Notes: generated by a model from the sequence alone, not told the origin. Shown: positions 1-7,053, counted from the stretch's first letter. The stretch is DNA of 8,671 bases from Lutibacter sp. (GCA_030748365.1 JASMME010000045.1:1-8671), one strand, 5' to 3'. Numbers and translations are program-made.

Positions 1-233
1 CTCGTCATTTTTATTGTACGCTGAAATAAACTTCCGAAATTATTATAAAAAGGAATAATGTAGCCTCCTTATTATACCACCAGTTTTATTTTTAAATAGA
101 ATCCATTATAACTTGGACGGATTTTTACCTCGAAAAAGAATGGCAAAACTCAATTTTCTCGCATTTTGCCCCCTTGCCAACGAGTCCTAGATTGACTATA
201 TTTAAGTACAGAGAACCTTAAAAACAAACTATT
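1..233. other. 5' intergenic region upstream of the first secreted-protein gene
   Basis: No credible gene is seen here. The region is A/T-rich. It holds an inverted repeat GGCAAAA (142-148) / TTTTGCC (164-170) with a 15-nt spacer, and a second possible right arm TTGCCA (174-179) that overlaps the predicted -33 element of the downstream promoter. On the minus strand an ATG falls at 8-6, so a divergent gene could begin just outside the window, but only eight bases are visible. Confidence 0.5.
174..204 (+). promoter_or_regulatory. Putative Bacteroidota-type promoter for the 234-1028 gene
   Basis: TTG at 174-176 is followed after 20 nt by TATATTTA at 197-204. This is one base away from the TTG-N19-21-TAnnTTTG pattern known for the Bacteroidota primary sigma factor. 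Transcription would begin near 210-212, leaving a leader of a little over 20 nt that is A/T-rich and has no Shine-Dalgarno sequence, as is usual in this phylum. The call rests on motif and spacing only. Confidence 0.5.
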
Positions 234-1028
234 ATGAAAAAATTCTTATTCTTTTTAGCCCTAGTTTCACTAGTGTCTACTTCGCTGGCACAGGACGTAC
301 ACGCCATTACCTACCTGGATGTTCCCAGGTCGCAGGCAGCTGAATTTGTAAGACTTCACCAACAATTTGTAAACCACTCTCAGGGAGCGGATAGAACGGT
401 GCAGTCAGAATGGCTGATGGCACATACTTTTGGTGGCAACTATAGCTTTGTCATTGTGGACGTATATGAAAGCATTGAAGATCAGGTAGCAGATAAGCCT
501 TTGAAAACCCTTTCTGAAAATATCGAAATAATGGATCTTTCAGAAGCAGAAAGGGCCACGCTAAACGAAGAATTTTCCAGGTATTTTAACCTGTACCTCG
601 AAGGTCATTCGGATGAGGTCCGGCAGGTAATCGATCCTGAAGACATGTTCTATTTGTCGGAAGACTTCGATGCTACCAGTCGTCAGTTATTGGTCATCAA
701 TCGGTTCAATCCCAAATGGTCTGACCGCAAGGAGTTCTTAGCGCTTTGGAAACAGGAAAATATGGATGCTGAGGTGGCCCGTGGCCATGCCGTAGCTGTT
801 TTTACGACAGGTCATTACAGCGGTACTTCCGCCACCGTACATATCAATACCTGGTATCCCTCCTGGGATGCCTTTGTGGCTGAAGAAAAGGCCCTGGATG
901 CCAATCGTACGCAGCCAATGAGTGATGACTTAAAAAGAATGTGGGACCTAGGCGGAAGCCATTCCGACGAGATTTTGAGTCTTGTAGGAACCAATTGGAA
1001 CAGTGACCGCTTTGTATTGAGCAAGTAA
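234..1028 (+). CDS. Secreted protein of unknown function with an apparent internal duplication
   Basis: This 264-residue protein begins with a clear signal peptide: Lys2-Lys3, a Phe/Leu-rich core, and cleavage probably after Ala19 (SLA-Q). There is no lipobox cysteine, and in fact no cysteine at all, so a soluble periplasmic or exported protein is likely. I do not recognise a named family. The mature part looks like two related halves, about residues 22-136 and 148-256. Each runs strand, helix, strand pair, then a helical tail. The halves end in matching short motifs, HSDEV at 125-129 and HSDEI at 243-247. Tryptophans and aromatics recur at similar places, as in WLMAHTFGG against AVFTTGHYSG. 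The pattern suggests a tandem ferredoxin-like (dimeric alpha/beta barrel) fold, which is inference. The ATG at 234 is chosen because it starts the signal peptide. With its own promoter and terminator the gene is probably monocistronic. Confidence 0.85.
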   Translation: MKKFLFFLALVSLVSTSLAQDVHAITYLDVPRSQAAEFVRLHQQFVNHSQGADRTVQSEWLMAHTFGGNYSFVIVDVYESIEDQVADKPLKTLSENIEIMDLSEAERATLNEEFSRYFNLYLEGHSDEVRQVIDPEDMFYLSEDFDATSRQLLVINRFNPKWSDRKEFLALWKQENMDAEVARGHAVAVFTTGHYSGTSATVHINTWYPSWDAFVAEEKALDANRTQPMSDDLKRMWDLGGSHSDEILSLVGTNWNSDRFVLSK

Positions 1029-1083
1029 GCAGACCGGGATACTTGCTTAGAAATACCTGTTTACTTATTGAAGTATGCCAATA

Positions 1084-1109
1084 CCCCTTGCTTTGTCAAG
1101 GGGTTTTTT
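1084..1109 (+). terminator. Rho-independent terminator for the 234-1028 gene
   Basis: A perfect 7-bp stem CCCCTTG (1084-1090) / CAAGGGG (1097-1103) with a 6-nt loop is followed at once by six T residues (1104-1109). It lies 55 nt past the stop codon. The reverse strand lacks a T-run, so it should work mainly on plus-strand transcripts. It overlaps the last codons and stop of the convergent phosphodiesterase gene. A second, weaker hairpin (AGCAAGTA at 1020-1027 with TACTTGCT at 1040-1047) straddles the stop codon of the upstream gene. Confidence 0.85.
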
Positions 1110-1860
1110 GAAGGATACGTTCGGGAAAATCGCTAAAGATACCATCTACCCCCAGTTCAATCATTCTTTTAATAGCTGCTGGTTGGTTTACGGTCCAGGG
1201 ATAGACCTTAAAGCCTGCTTTGTGAATTTTGCGGACCTTTTCCTCGTTCAAATCCGTATAATTCGGATTGATGGCTATTGCCTGTACGGCCCAGGCAAAA
1301 TCCAGGGCCTGGAGGGGGTCTTTATCCGTCAGGACCGCCAGGGCCATATCTGGCGAAATTTTTCGAAAAATGCTCAGTTCTTCCCAGTCAAAACTGGAAA
1401 TGATAAACCGATCGGCGGTCCACAAGTGTGATGTAAGCATCTTTTCAATCAGCGCATGGGTTCCTTCAGCAGTTTGCCTTCCCTTTAATTCAATATTTAA
1501 GAGCACTCGTCCCTTGATCAATCGCATGACGGCTTCCAGCGTGGGTATCCGTCCCTTTTCCAATACCTTTAATGCTTGAATTTCTGTAAGGGTCATGTTT
1601 TCGATGGCTCCGTTACCATCGGTTAGTTTGTCCACAGTGTCATCGTGAAAGACCACAATCTCTCCGGTCTTACACCGAAATACGTCTATTTCCACGGCAT
1701 CTACCCCCAGTTCTATGGCCTTTTGGATAGAAGGAAGGGTGTTTTCTGGCAGGTGTCCTTTGGCGCCCCGGTGTCCGATGACCATCACCTGGGCTTGGAG
1801 GCTTGTAATGGACAAGACAAGGAATAACAATACTTTGCTGCTCTTAATCGTTTGTTTCAT
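1096..1860 (-). CDS. Secreted glycerophosphodiester phosphodiesterase (GDPD family)
   Basis: GDPD enzymes hydrolyse glycerophosphodiesters, the deacylated phospholipid head groups, to glycerol-3-phosphate and an alcohol, using a divalent metal. The TIM-barrel signatures are present in order: GHRGAKGHLPENT (His30, Arg31, Glu39), EIDV (metal ligands Glu57 and Asp59), FHDD (second catalytic His72), LLNIELKG (Glu124, Lys126), PWTVN, and the C-terminal GVDGIFSDFPE. At 254 residues it has the normal single-domain length. An N-terminal signal peptide ends LQA-Q near residue 23 with no lipobox, so it should act in the periplasm or outside the cell, which suits scavenging of glycerol-phosphate. The ATG at 1860 is preferred over the TTG codon just before it. 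It lies 38 bp downstream of the aminotransferase gene on the same strand, with no terminator or good promoter between them, so co-transcription is likely. The family call is firm; the exact substrate is unknown. Confidence 0.95.
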   Translation of the reverse strand: MKQTIKSSKVLLFLVLSITSLQAQVMVIGHRGAKGHLPENTLPSIQKAIELGVDAVEIDVFRCKTGEIVVFHDDTVDKLTDGNGAIENMTLTEIQALKVLEKGRIPTLEAVMRLIKGRVLLNIELKGRQTAEGTHALIEKMLTSHLWTADRFIISSFDWEELSIFRKISPDMALAVLTDKDPLQALDFAWAVQAIAINPNYTDLNEEKVRKIHKAGFKVYPWTVNQPAAIKRMIELGVDGIFSDFPERILQKTP

Positions 1861-1898
1861 CAATAAATTTTCCGGTAAATATATGAATAGTCAATAGC

Positions 1899-3212
1899 TT
1901 ATTTTACAGCCAAGGACCCTAAAAAAGCGAGCAATCTTTCCATGGCGGTCTCCAAGTGGCTGATGGGAACAGCGGTGTGTACCAACCTAAAAAGGCCTTT
2001 TTTCCGGTGTCCAAAGCCCGATCCGGGCGTTAGCAGTACACCGGTCTGTTCAAAGATTCGAATCCACAGATCTTCTTCTCCCTGCTGGCTGGTTTTAGAC
2101 AAAAATTGGGAAAAGTCCGCCCATACAAATAAGCTCCCTTTACTAGGTATATAAGGAATTCCTACCTGCTCCAATCCTTTTATAACCACTCCGTAGCTCC
2201 GACTGATCTGCTGTTGGTTCTCCTCGATATAGGCCTTGATAAAAGCACTGTCTTCAAATAATTTTCCTACCAGCCATTGGGTGAGGTTCGAAACCATATG
2301 TGGAATATTCACCCCATCTATCGCTTGTATAAAAGCGCTGTTCAGGGAATGAAGTATGCCAAAACGCAGGCCAGAAATGGCAAAATCTTTTGAAAGGCCG
2401 TATACCAGGTGTAGGTAATCGCTGTTGAGCCTTTCCATGATGCCGGCAAAGGAATGGTGCTGATTGCAAGCATCTGTCTGTTTTTTTCTTCCGGTTTCCT
2501 CTGGAATGATTCGTGAAAGGGCATAGATTTCGTTTACGACGAGGTGGATCTTCTTCGACAGGCACCATACTGCCAGTTCCGTCAATTGTTCCTGGCTGTA
2601 GACGCTGCCAGAAGGATTGTCCGGCGAGGTAATCAGTAACATTCTAAAGGTTTTGTTTGCCTCTTGAAGCTTTGCCAGGGTTTCTTCCAGCAGTGCGGTG
2701 TTTACCAGGGCCAGGGAAGACTGTCCTTTGATTTTATGATGGGTTTGCAGGTCGTAGCGCTCCATCCCGCTTTTGATACCCAGGTCATGGGTATACATGG
2801 GATAAGCAGGGGCGGGGATGACCACCACATCTCCCGGGTTTGCCAATACAAAAGAGCAGGCCTCCAGGGAAGCCGAAGTCCCTGCAGAAAAGGCGATGTT
2901 GTCAGCCTGGATGGTCGGACTGTCAAAATACTGGCGCATAAAACCAGCCAAACAGGCCCGTACTTCCGGATGTCCCAAATGACCGGTGTACTGTGAGATC
3001 CAGTCTGGGAGGGTATTATTGGCCATGTACTGTTGAAACTGTTCCCTAATCCGTCCGCCCATGATGACATTCTCCGCCACGTTCAAAGGAAACGCGCCAG
3101 CAGGATTTTTACTTGGGTCAAACAGGTTTTCGTTGGCTTTTGCAAACATTGCCAGGTCTACCCTTGACGGATTTTTAGCCAGTAGTTGACCTCGTTTAGA
3201 TAAATGTTCCAT
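1899..3212 (-). CDS. ACC-synthase-like PLP-dependent aminotransferase (class I/II fold)
   Basis: This is a 437-residue fold-type I PLP enzyme, presumably cytoplasmic as no signal peptide is present. Visible landmarks are QYTGHLGHPEVR (Tyr75), the phosphate-binding AGTSAS, SPDNPSGS (Asn199), NEIYAL (Asn227, Tyr230), YGLSKDFAISGLRFG (Schiff-base Lys275, Arg283) and LFRLVHT (Arg409, the likely carboxylate-binding arginine). The order and the wording around DEIYALS and SKDFAISGLR resemble 1-aminocyclopropane-1-carboxylate synthases and their bacterial relatives more than AspC or TyrB, but similarity in that group does not predict the reaction. The usual aspartate that contacts the PLP ring nitrogen is replaced by Asn227 (codon AAC at 2534-2532). 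About a dozen extra residues seem to lie between Tyr230 and Lys275 compared with aspartate aminotransferase. It is the first gene of a probable two-gene unit with the phosphodiesterase. The ATG at 3212 lacks a Shine-Dalgarno sequence. Confidence 0.9.
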   Translation of the reverse strand: MEHLSKRGQLLAKNPSRVDLAMFAKANENLFDPSKNPAGAFPLNVAENVIMGGRIREQFQQYMANNTLPDWISQYTGHLGHPEVRACLAGFMRQYFDSPTIQADNIAFSAGTSASLEACSFVLANPGDVVVIPAPAYPMYTHDLGIKSGMERYDLQTHHKIKGQSSLALVNTALLEETLAKLQEANKTFRMLLITSPDNPSGSVYSQEQLTELAVWCLSKKIHLVVNEIYALSRIIPEETGRKKQTDACNQHHSFAGIMERLNSDYLHLVYGLSKDFAISGLRFGILHSLNSAFIQAIDGVNIPHMVSNLTQWLVGKLFEDSAFIKAYIEENQQQISRSYGVVIKGLEQVGIPYIPSKGSLFVWADFSQFLSKTSQQGEEDLWIRIFEQTGVLLTPGSGFGHRKKGLFRLVHTAVPISHLETAMERLLAFLGSLAVK

Positions 3213-3240
3213 CGGTCTTTAAAATAGAAGAATTGTCAAG

Positions 3241-3259
3241 CTTTTCCCTGGTGGAAAAG
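3241..3259. repeat. Inverted repeat in the aminotransferase leader
   Basis: CTTTTCC (3241-3247) and GGAAAAG (3253-3259) are perfect 7-bp arms around a 5-nt centre. The repeat lies just downstream of the predicted -7 box of the minus-strand promoter, around the expected transcription start. It could be an operator or, if transcribed whole, a small 5' hairpin. There is no T-run, so it is not a terminator. Confidence 0.45.
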
Positions 3260-3264
3260 ATCAC

Positions 3265-3297
3265 CAAATATAGGTTATTTTTTGTGGATGTACATCC
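3265..3297 (-). promoter_or_regulatory. Putative promoter of the aminotransferase-GDPD unit
   Basis: On the minus strand TATATTTG (3272-3265) is an exact match to the Bacteroidota TAnnTTTG -7 element, 52 nt ahead of the ATG at 3212. Twenty nt further upstream the -33 position reads ATG (3295-3293), one base from the usual TTG, and it falls inside the palindrome at 3286-3297. A weak -33 box with a symmetric site over it is what one expects of a regulated promoter, though this is inferred from motif and position alone. Confidence 0.5.
3286..3297. promoter_or_regulatory. 12-bp perfect palindrome GGATGTACATCC, candidate operator
   Basis: The sequence equals its own reverse complement over 12 bases. 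It covers the expected -33 position of the minus-strand promoter and starts 13 bp from the -7 box. Dimeric helix-turn-helix regulators bind sites of this kind. No regulator gene is present in the window, so the binding protein is unknown. Confidence 0.4.
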
Positions 3298-3602
3298 CCG
3301 AATCCAACTGCTAAGATCCCTTATTCTCCCTATATATTGGGCTATTTTGTCAGCTGAAAAAGAATATTAAATTAACATAAACCCTTATAGAAATTCCAAT
3401 ATAAAGTTAAAAATATGTTAAAAACAGGATGTAATAGCTAAGTTTAAATACAGTAAATAGCTGATAAAGAGATAAATAAACAAATTTTAACAAATATATA
3501 CGCTAAGTGCCCGCTTCTTTAAATAATCATCGATTGGTTCGGGAAGTGAAACAAACACTTTTTTTATACCTTTATTCGCCCAAACAAACCAAACCAATTC
3601 CC

Positions 3603-6600
3603 ATGAACAAGATACGAAAGACCTGTTTGCTGCTTTTTGTCCTTACGTTGACAATGACAGCCCAGGAAAAAAAGGAAGACCAACAATTATCCGCAGCAAC
3701 TTTTAAAGGACTATCGTTCAGATCGGTCGGACCCGCCTTTATGTCGGGTCGTATCGCTGACATGGCCATCGATCCACAAAACGAGCACAGGTGGTATGTG
3801 GCCGTAGGCTCCGGAGGGGTCTGGAAAACAGACAATGCAGGAACTACCTGGAAGCCAGTCACCGATGACCAGCCCTTTTTCTCTACCGGTTGTTTGACAC
3901 TGGATCCTCAAAACCCCGCTACTATCTGGCTGGGAACCGGTGAAAATGTCGGTGGGCGGCATGTGGGCATCGGCCACGGGGTATTTGTCAGTGACGACAG
4001 CGGCCAAACCTGGGAGCAAAGAGGCCTTACAAAATCCGAGCACATTGCCAAGATACACGTTCACCCGAGCAACCCACAGGAAGTGCTGGTAGCGGTGCAA
4101 GGCCCCTTGTGGAGCGCAGGGGGAGAACGGGGTCTTTATAAAACAACGGATGCCGGAAAAACCTGGAAGCGCGTATTGTATGTCAACGAATGGACAGGGG
4201 TTACCGATCTGGTGGTCGATCCGCGAAACGAACAGGTGCTCTATGCCGCTACCTGGCAGCGTCACCGCAATGTGGCCTCCTATATGGGAGGCGGTCCTGG
4301 AACCGGTTTGTATAAAAGTACCGATGGCGGCGACCATTGGGAACCTTTGCGTACCGGACTTCCCCAATCAGACATGGGTAAGATTGGTTTGGCTATCTCA
4401 CCGATGCAACCCGATGTACTGTACGCAGCCATTGAACTCAACAGGCGCGAAGGCGCCGTCTACAGATCAGCTGACCGTGGAGAAAGCTGGCAGAAAATGT
4501 CTTCAACTGTGTCTGGAGGAACTGGCCCACATTACTACCAGGAATTGGTAGCTTCTCCACATGTCTTTGACAAGATTTACCTGATGAATGTACGGGTACT
4601 CGTTTCCGAAGACGGTGGGAAGCACTTCCATACAATGAAAGAGACAGACAAGCATTCAGACAACCACGCCATGGTCTTTAAAAAAGACGACCCCAATTAC
4701 TTGTTGGTCGGTACTGACGGCGGGCTTTACGAATCTTTTGATGATACCCAGACCTGGAAATTTGTCAATAACCTGCCCCTTACCCAGTTCTACAAAGTGG
4801 CGGTAGATGATGCCACGCCTTTTTACAATATCTATGGAGGTACCCAGGACAACAATACCCAGGGAGGCCCCTCGCGGACTATTAGGAATAATGGCATTGT
4901 CAATGCCGATTGGTTCGTGTTGTTGGGCGGAGATGGCCACCAACCCGCCACCGAGCCCGGAAACCCCAATATTGTATACGCACAATCCCAACAGGGCTAC
5001 CTACACCGGGTTGACCGTACCACCGGAGAAGCGGTGTATATCCGTCCGCACTCAGGCATCGATGAGCCCTATGAACGTTTTAACTGGGATGCCCCGGTAC
5101 TGGTTAGTAACCACGATCCCAAACGGCTGTATTTTGGATCGCAGCGCGTATGGAGATCTGATGACCGGGGAGACAGCTGGACCCCTGTTTCCAAAGACCT
5201 GACCCTTGATCAGGAGCGTTTTGATCTTCCGATTATGGGTAAAAAACAAAGTTGGGATGCTGCTTGGGATGTCTATGCCATGTCTACCTACAATACCCTT
5301 ACCTCCTTGTCTGAATCACCCCTGAATGAAAAGGTCCTCTATGCAGGCACCGATGACGGACTCATCCAATATACCAAGGATGGTGGTCAAACTTGGCACC
5401 GATTACCGGTACATAAACTGCCGGGTGTACCCAAGACGGCTTTTGTCAATGATATCAAGGCTGATCTACACGATATCAATACGGTTTATGCAGCCCTTGA
5501 TAACCATAAGTTTGGTGATTATGCACCCTATCTTTATAAAAGTACCAACGGTGGAAAATCGTGGAAGTCTATTAGCAAAGGCATTCCTAAAAATACGATG
5601 GTTTGGCGCTTGGTACAGGACCATATAAATCCCCGTCTTTTATTCCTGGCCACCGAATACGGGATCTATGTATCGTTTGACCAGGGAGCTGCATGGACCA
5701 AGTTCTCTAGTGGGCTTCCCACTATTTCATTCAGAGACCTCGCCATACAAAAGAGAGAGAACGACCTTATTGGAGCCTCGTTTGGAAGGGGGTTCTACGT
5801 GCTGGATGATTACAGCCCATTGCGTAGTTTTGATGAGTCATCCCTCCAACAGGAGGCCTTATTGTTTAAACCTAGAAAAGCCGCCCAGTACCAGCAGGTC
5901 ACAGGGGGGACCTCCAGCCAGGGAGCCGCCCATTTTAAATCGAAAAACCCACCTTATGGCGCTGTTTTCACCTATTATATTGGCAAGGAAACCACTACGG
6001 CTGCAACAGATCGTATCCAACGGGAAAAAGCCTTAAAAAAAGAGCAGAAAGACCTGCCTTTTCCTGGTTGGGAGGCCTTGGACAAAGAAGCACAGGAAAG
6101 CAAACCGAAGGCCATTTTGGTGGTCCGCAATCAGGAAGGAGCGGTCATCGCCCGTTTGAAGGGCCCCCTTTCTAAGGGATTTCACCGGCTGTCTTGGAAC
6201 CTGAAACAGCCTGTTTCAACGGTTATCAATGCCCGAAAAAGTGCAGGACACGGCCATTATCAACCTGCCATTTTCGCTGCGCCGGGTCAGTATTCAGTAA
6301 GCCTGTACAAGGAAGTACAAGGACGTGTGACCCCCTTGGCCAATCCACAGACATTCGAGGTTGTTCGGATACGTGAGAATGTATTGACCAATCCGATGAA
6401 AGAAAAAAGTGAAGATTTTGTAACTGCCTTACAACAATTCAGCCAGGAGGTGGCCTTGGCCCGTCATTCCTTTGAAGCGGCTACAGAGAAGCTAACTGCC
6501 TTTGGCAAGGCACTTGCCTATGTTGGGGAAATGCCAGGCGATCTTGACGCTGCCATTGCAGCCTTGAAAAAGACCCAGTTCGCGATTGAGCAGCAGTTGG

Positions 6601-6848
6601 AAGGCAGTGATGCTAAAAAGGCTGTGGGAGAAAAAGAAACTCCCAGTTTGTCAACACGTATGCAGGTAGCCCAGCGAGGCTTTTACGGAAACACCTATGG
6701 GCCTACCAAGACCCAGATGGAAAGCTTGGAGCTGGCCAAACAACTTTTTGACCGTTTGGACGAACAGATTCGGGTTTTTGCGGAGGAATCAGTACCTGAA
6801 GTAGAAAGGCAGCTCAGGGAGGCCGGAGCCCCTATAATCATTCATTGA
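3603..6848 (+). CDS. Large secreted Asp-box (BNR) / sortilin-like beta-propeller protein
   Basis: This 1081-residue protein is of the type often labelled VPS10/sortilin-like or glycosyl hydrolase in Bacteroidota. A signal peptide (Lys3, Arg5, Lys6, then a Leu-rich core) probably ends at TAQ near residue 21. About eleven Asp-box motifs of the form S/T-x-D-x-G-x-x-W follow, near residues 76, 130, 181, 239, 289, 335, 378, 519, 591, 647 and 691; examples are SDDSGQTW, TTDAGKTW and TKDGGQTW. The one at 378 (SFDDTQTW) lacks its glycine. This count suits two linked propellers as in GH74-type proteins. After residue 740 comes an Ig/FlgD-like beta region (KGFHRLSWNL, APGQYSVSLY), then a charged helical tail with no evident sorting signal. 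Asp boxes are structural, so an enzyme activity should not be assumed. The ATG at 3603 is chosen because it begins the signal peptide; a GTG at 3507 would bury that peptide. Confidence 0.9.
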   Translation: MNKIRKTCLLLFVLTLTMTAQEKKEDQQLSAATFKGLSFRSVGPAFMSGRIADMAIDPQNEHRWYVAVGSGGVWKTDNAGTTWKPVTDDQPFFSTGCLTLDPQNPATIWLGTGENVGGRHVGIGHGVFVSDDSGQTWEQRGLTKSEHIAKIHVHPSNPQEVLVAVQGPLWSAGGERGLYKTTDAGKTWKRVLYVNEWTGVTDLVVDPRNEQVLYAATWQRHRNVASYMGGGPGTGLYKSTDGGDHWEPLRTGLPQSDMGKIGLAISPMQPDVLYAAIELNRREGAVYRSADRGESWQKMSSTVSGGTGPHYYQELVASPHVFDKIYLMNVRVLVSEDGGKHFHTMKETDKHSDNHAMVFKKDDPNYLLVGTDGGLYESFDDTQTWKFVNNLPLTQFYKVAVDDATPFYNIYGGTQDNNTQGGPSRTIRNNGIVNADWFVLLGGDGHQPATEPGNPNIVYAQSQQGYLHRVDRTTGEAVYIRPHSGIDEPYERFNWDAPVLVSNHDPKRLYFGSQRVWRSDDRGDSWTPVSKDLTLDQERFDLPIMGKKQSWDAAWDVYAMSTYNTLTSLSESPLNEKVLYAGTDDGLIQYTKDGGQTWHRLPVHKLPGVPKTAFVNDIKADLHDINTVYAALDNHKFGDYAPYLYKSTNGGKSWKSISKGIPKNTMVWRLVQDHINPRLLFLATEYGIYVSFDQGAAWTKFSSGLPTISFRDLAIQKRENDLIGASFGRGFYVLDDYSPLRSFDESSLQQEALLFKPRKAAQYQQVTGGTSSQGAAHFKSKNPPYGAVFTYYIGKETTTAATDRIQREKALKKEQKDLPFPGWEALDKEAQESKPKAILVVRNQEGAVIARLKGPLSKGFHRLSWNLKQPVSTVINARKSAGHGHYQPAIFAAPGQYSVSLYKEVQGRVTPLANPQTFEVVRIRENVLTNPMKEKSEDFVTALQQFSQEVALARHSFEAATEKLTAFGKALAYVGEMPGDLDAAIAALKKTQFAIEQQLEGSDAKKAVGEKETPSLSTRMQVAQRGFYGNTYGPTKTQMESLELAKQLFDRLDEQIRVFAEESVPEVERQLREAGAPIIIH

Positions 6849-6869
6849 TGTAGGGTATTTCCGCCACAG

Positions 6870-6915
6870 AAATATCAGGTTGTGAAACGTTGAGATTCAC
6901 GACCTGATGGTATTT
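6870..6915 (+). terminator. Long 3' hairpin after the propeller gene, possible terminator
   Basis: ATCAGGTTGTGAA (6874-6886) pairs with TTCACGACCTGAT (6896-6908) as a 13-bp stem with a single T-G wobble and a 9-nt loop. Four more pairs (6870-6873 with 6912-6915) extend it past a 3-nt bulge. It begins 22 nt after the stop codon. Only a short T-rich stretch follows, so it may be a weak terminator, an mRNA 3'-end stabiliser, or a palindromic repeat element. The stem itself is clear; its role is uncertain. Confidence 0.5.
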
Positions 6916-6974
6916 GTTGCCGCCTAAGTATAATCACCCTTGAAAATACCAGCAGTGTTGACAAAGGGTTTTTG

Positions 6975-6982
6975 TACTTTTG
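6975..6982 (+). promoter_or_regulatory. Possible -7 element (TACTTTTG) upstream of the DUF5916 gene
   Basis: TACTTTTG is an exact match to TAnnTTTG. The nearest upstream TTG (6958-6960, within TTGACA) is only 14 nt away, less than the usual 19-21, so the promoter is incomplete by motif. If used, transcription would start near 6989 and leave a leader of about 105 nt that includes the short ORF at 7061-7099. Confidence 0.35.
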
Positions 6983-7045
6983 GCAAAGAAAACCTGTTTT
7001 TATAGTGGTTTTTCACAGTGCTGAAATCTGGGCTGTATTAGTAAT

Positions 7046-7053
7046 AAGGAGGG
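7046..7053 (+). promoter_or_regulatory. Strong Shine-Dalgarno sequence AAGGAGGG before a leader ORF
   Basis: AAGGAGGG contains the AGGAGG anti-16S core and lies 7 nt ahead of the ATG at 7061. It stands out because the genes starting at 234, 1860, 3212 and 3603 have no such site. A second, shorter site AAGGA (7084-7088) sits 7 nt before the ATG of the DUF5916 gene and within the leader ORF. Confidence 0.5.

Larger units (their letters stand above)
3213..3602. other. Divergent intergenic region between aminotransferase and propeller genes
   Basis: This 390-bp region separates two divergent genes. The half next to the aminotransferase contains its predicted promoter, a 12-bp palindrome and a 19-bp inverted repeat. 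From about 3350 to 3500 it is very A/T-rich with no hairpin or ORF I trust. For the plus-strand gene the best -7-like box is TACCTTTA at 3567-3574, which would give a leader of roughly 20 nt, but no TTG lies at the right distance, so that promoter stays unassigned. Confidence 0.6.

Noticed and set aside
1..8. Start of a divergent minus-strand gene (ATG at 8-6)
   Set aside because: Only eight bases are visible, too few to support a gene.
1075..1431. 118-codon plus-strand frame opposite the phosphodiesterase gene
   Set aside because: It begins inside a terminator region and overlaps conserved GDPD coding sequence; the product resembles no protein I know.
1861..1863. TTG start for the phosphodiesterase, one codon before the ATG
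   Set aside because: An ATG follows directly and begins a normal signal peptide; there is no reason to prefer TTG.
1861..1898. Separate promoter for the phosphodiesterase in the 38-bp gap
   Set aside because: A TATATTTA box occurs on the minus strand, but no TTG lies 19-21 nt upstream of it, so read-through from the aminotransferase is simpler.
3350..3500. A/T-rich stretch considered as an origin, small RNA or CRISPR leader
   Set aside because: It has no regular repeats, no DnaA-box cluster that I can see and no terminator-like hairpin; it looks like plain promoter-region DNA.
3507..3602. Upstream GTG start extending the propeller protein by 32 residues
   Set aside because: The extension would place a polar stretch before a clear signal peptide, and the ATG at 3603 begins exactly at that peptide. 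The extra codons also overlap the best -7-like box.
3711..4367. 218-codon open frame on the minus strand inside the propeller gene
   Set aside because: It lies wholly opposite a strongly supported gene, shows no recognisable motif, and its open length follows from the codon use of the sense strand.
3810..5700. Repeated Asp-box coding segments considered as DNA-level repeats
   Set aside because: The similarity is at the protein motif level (S-x-D-x-G-x-x-W); the nucleotide sequences differ and spacing is irregular.
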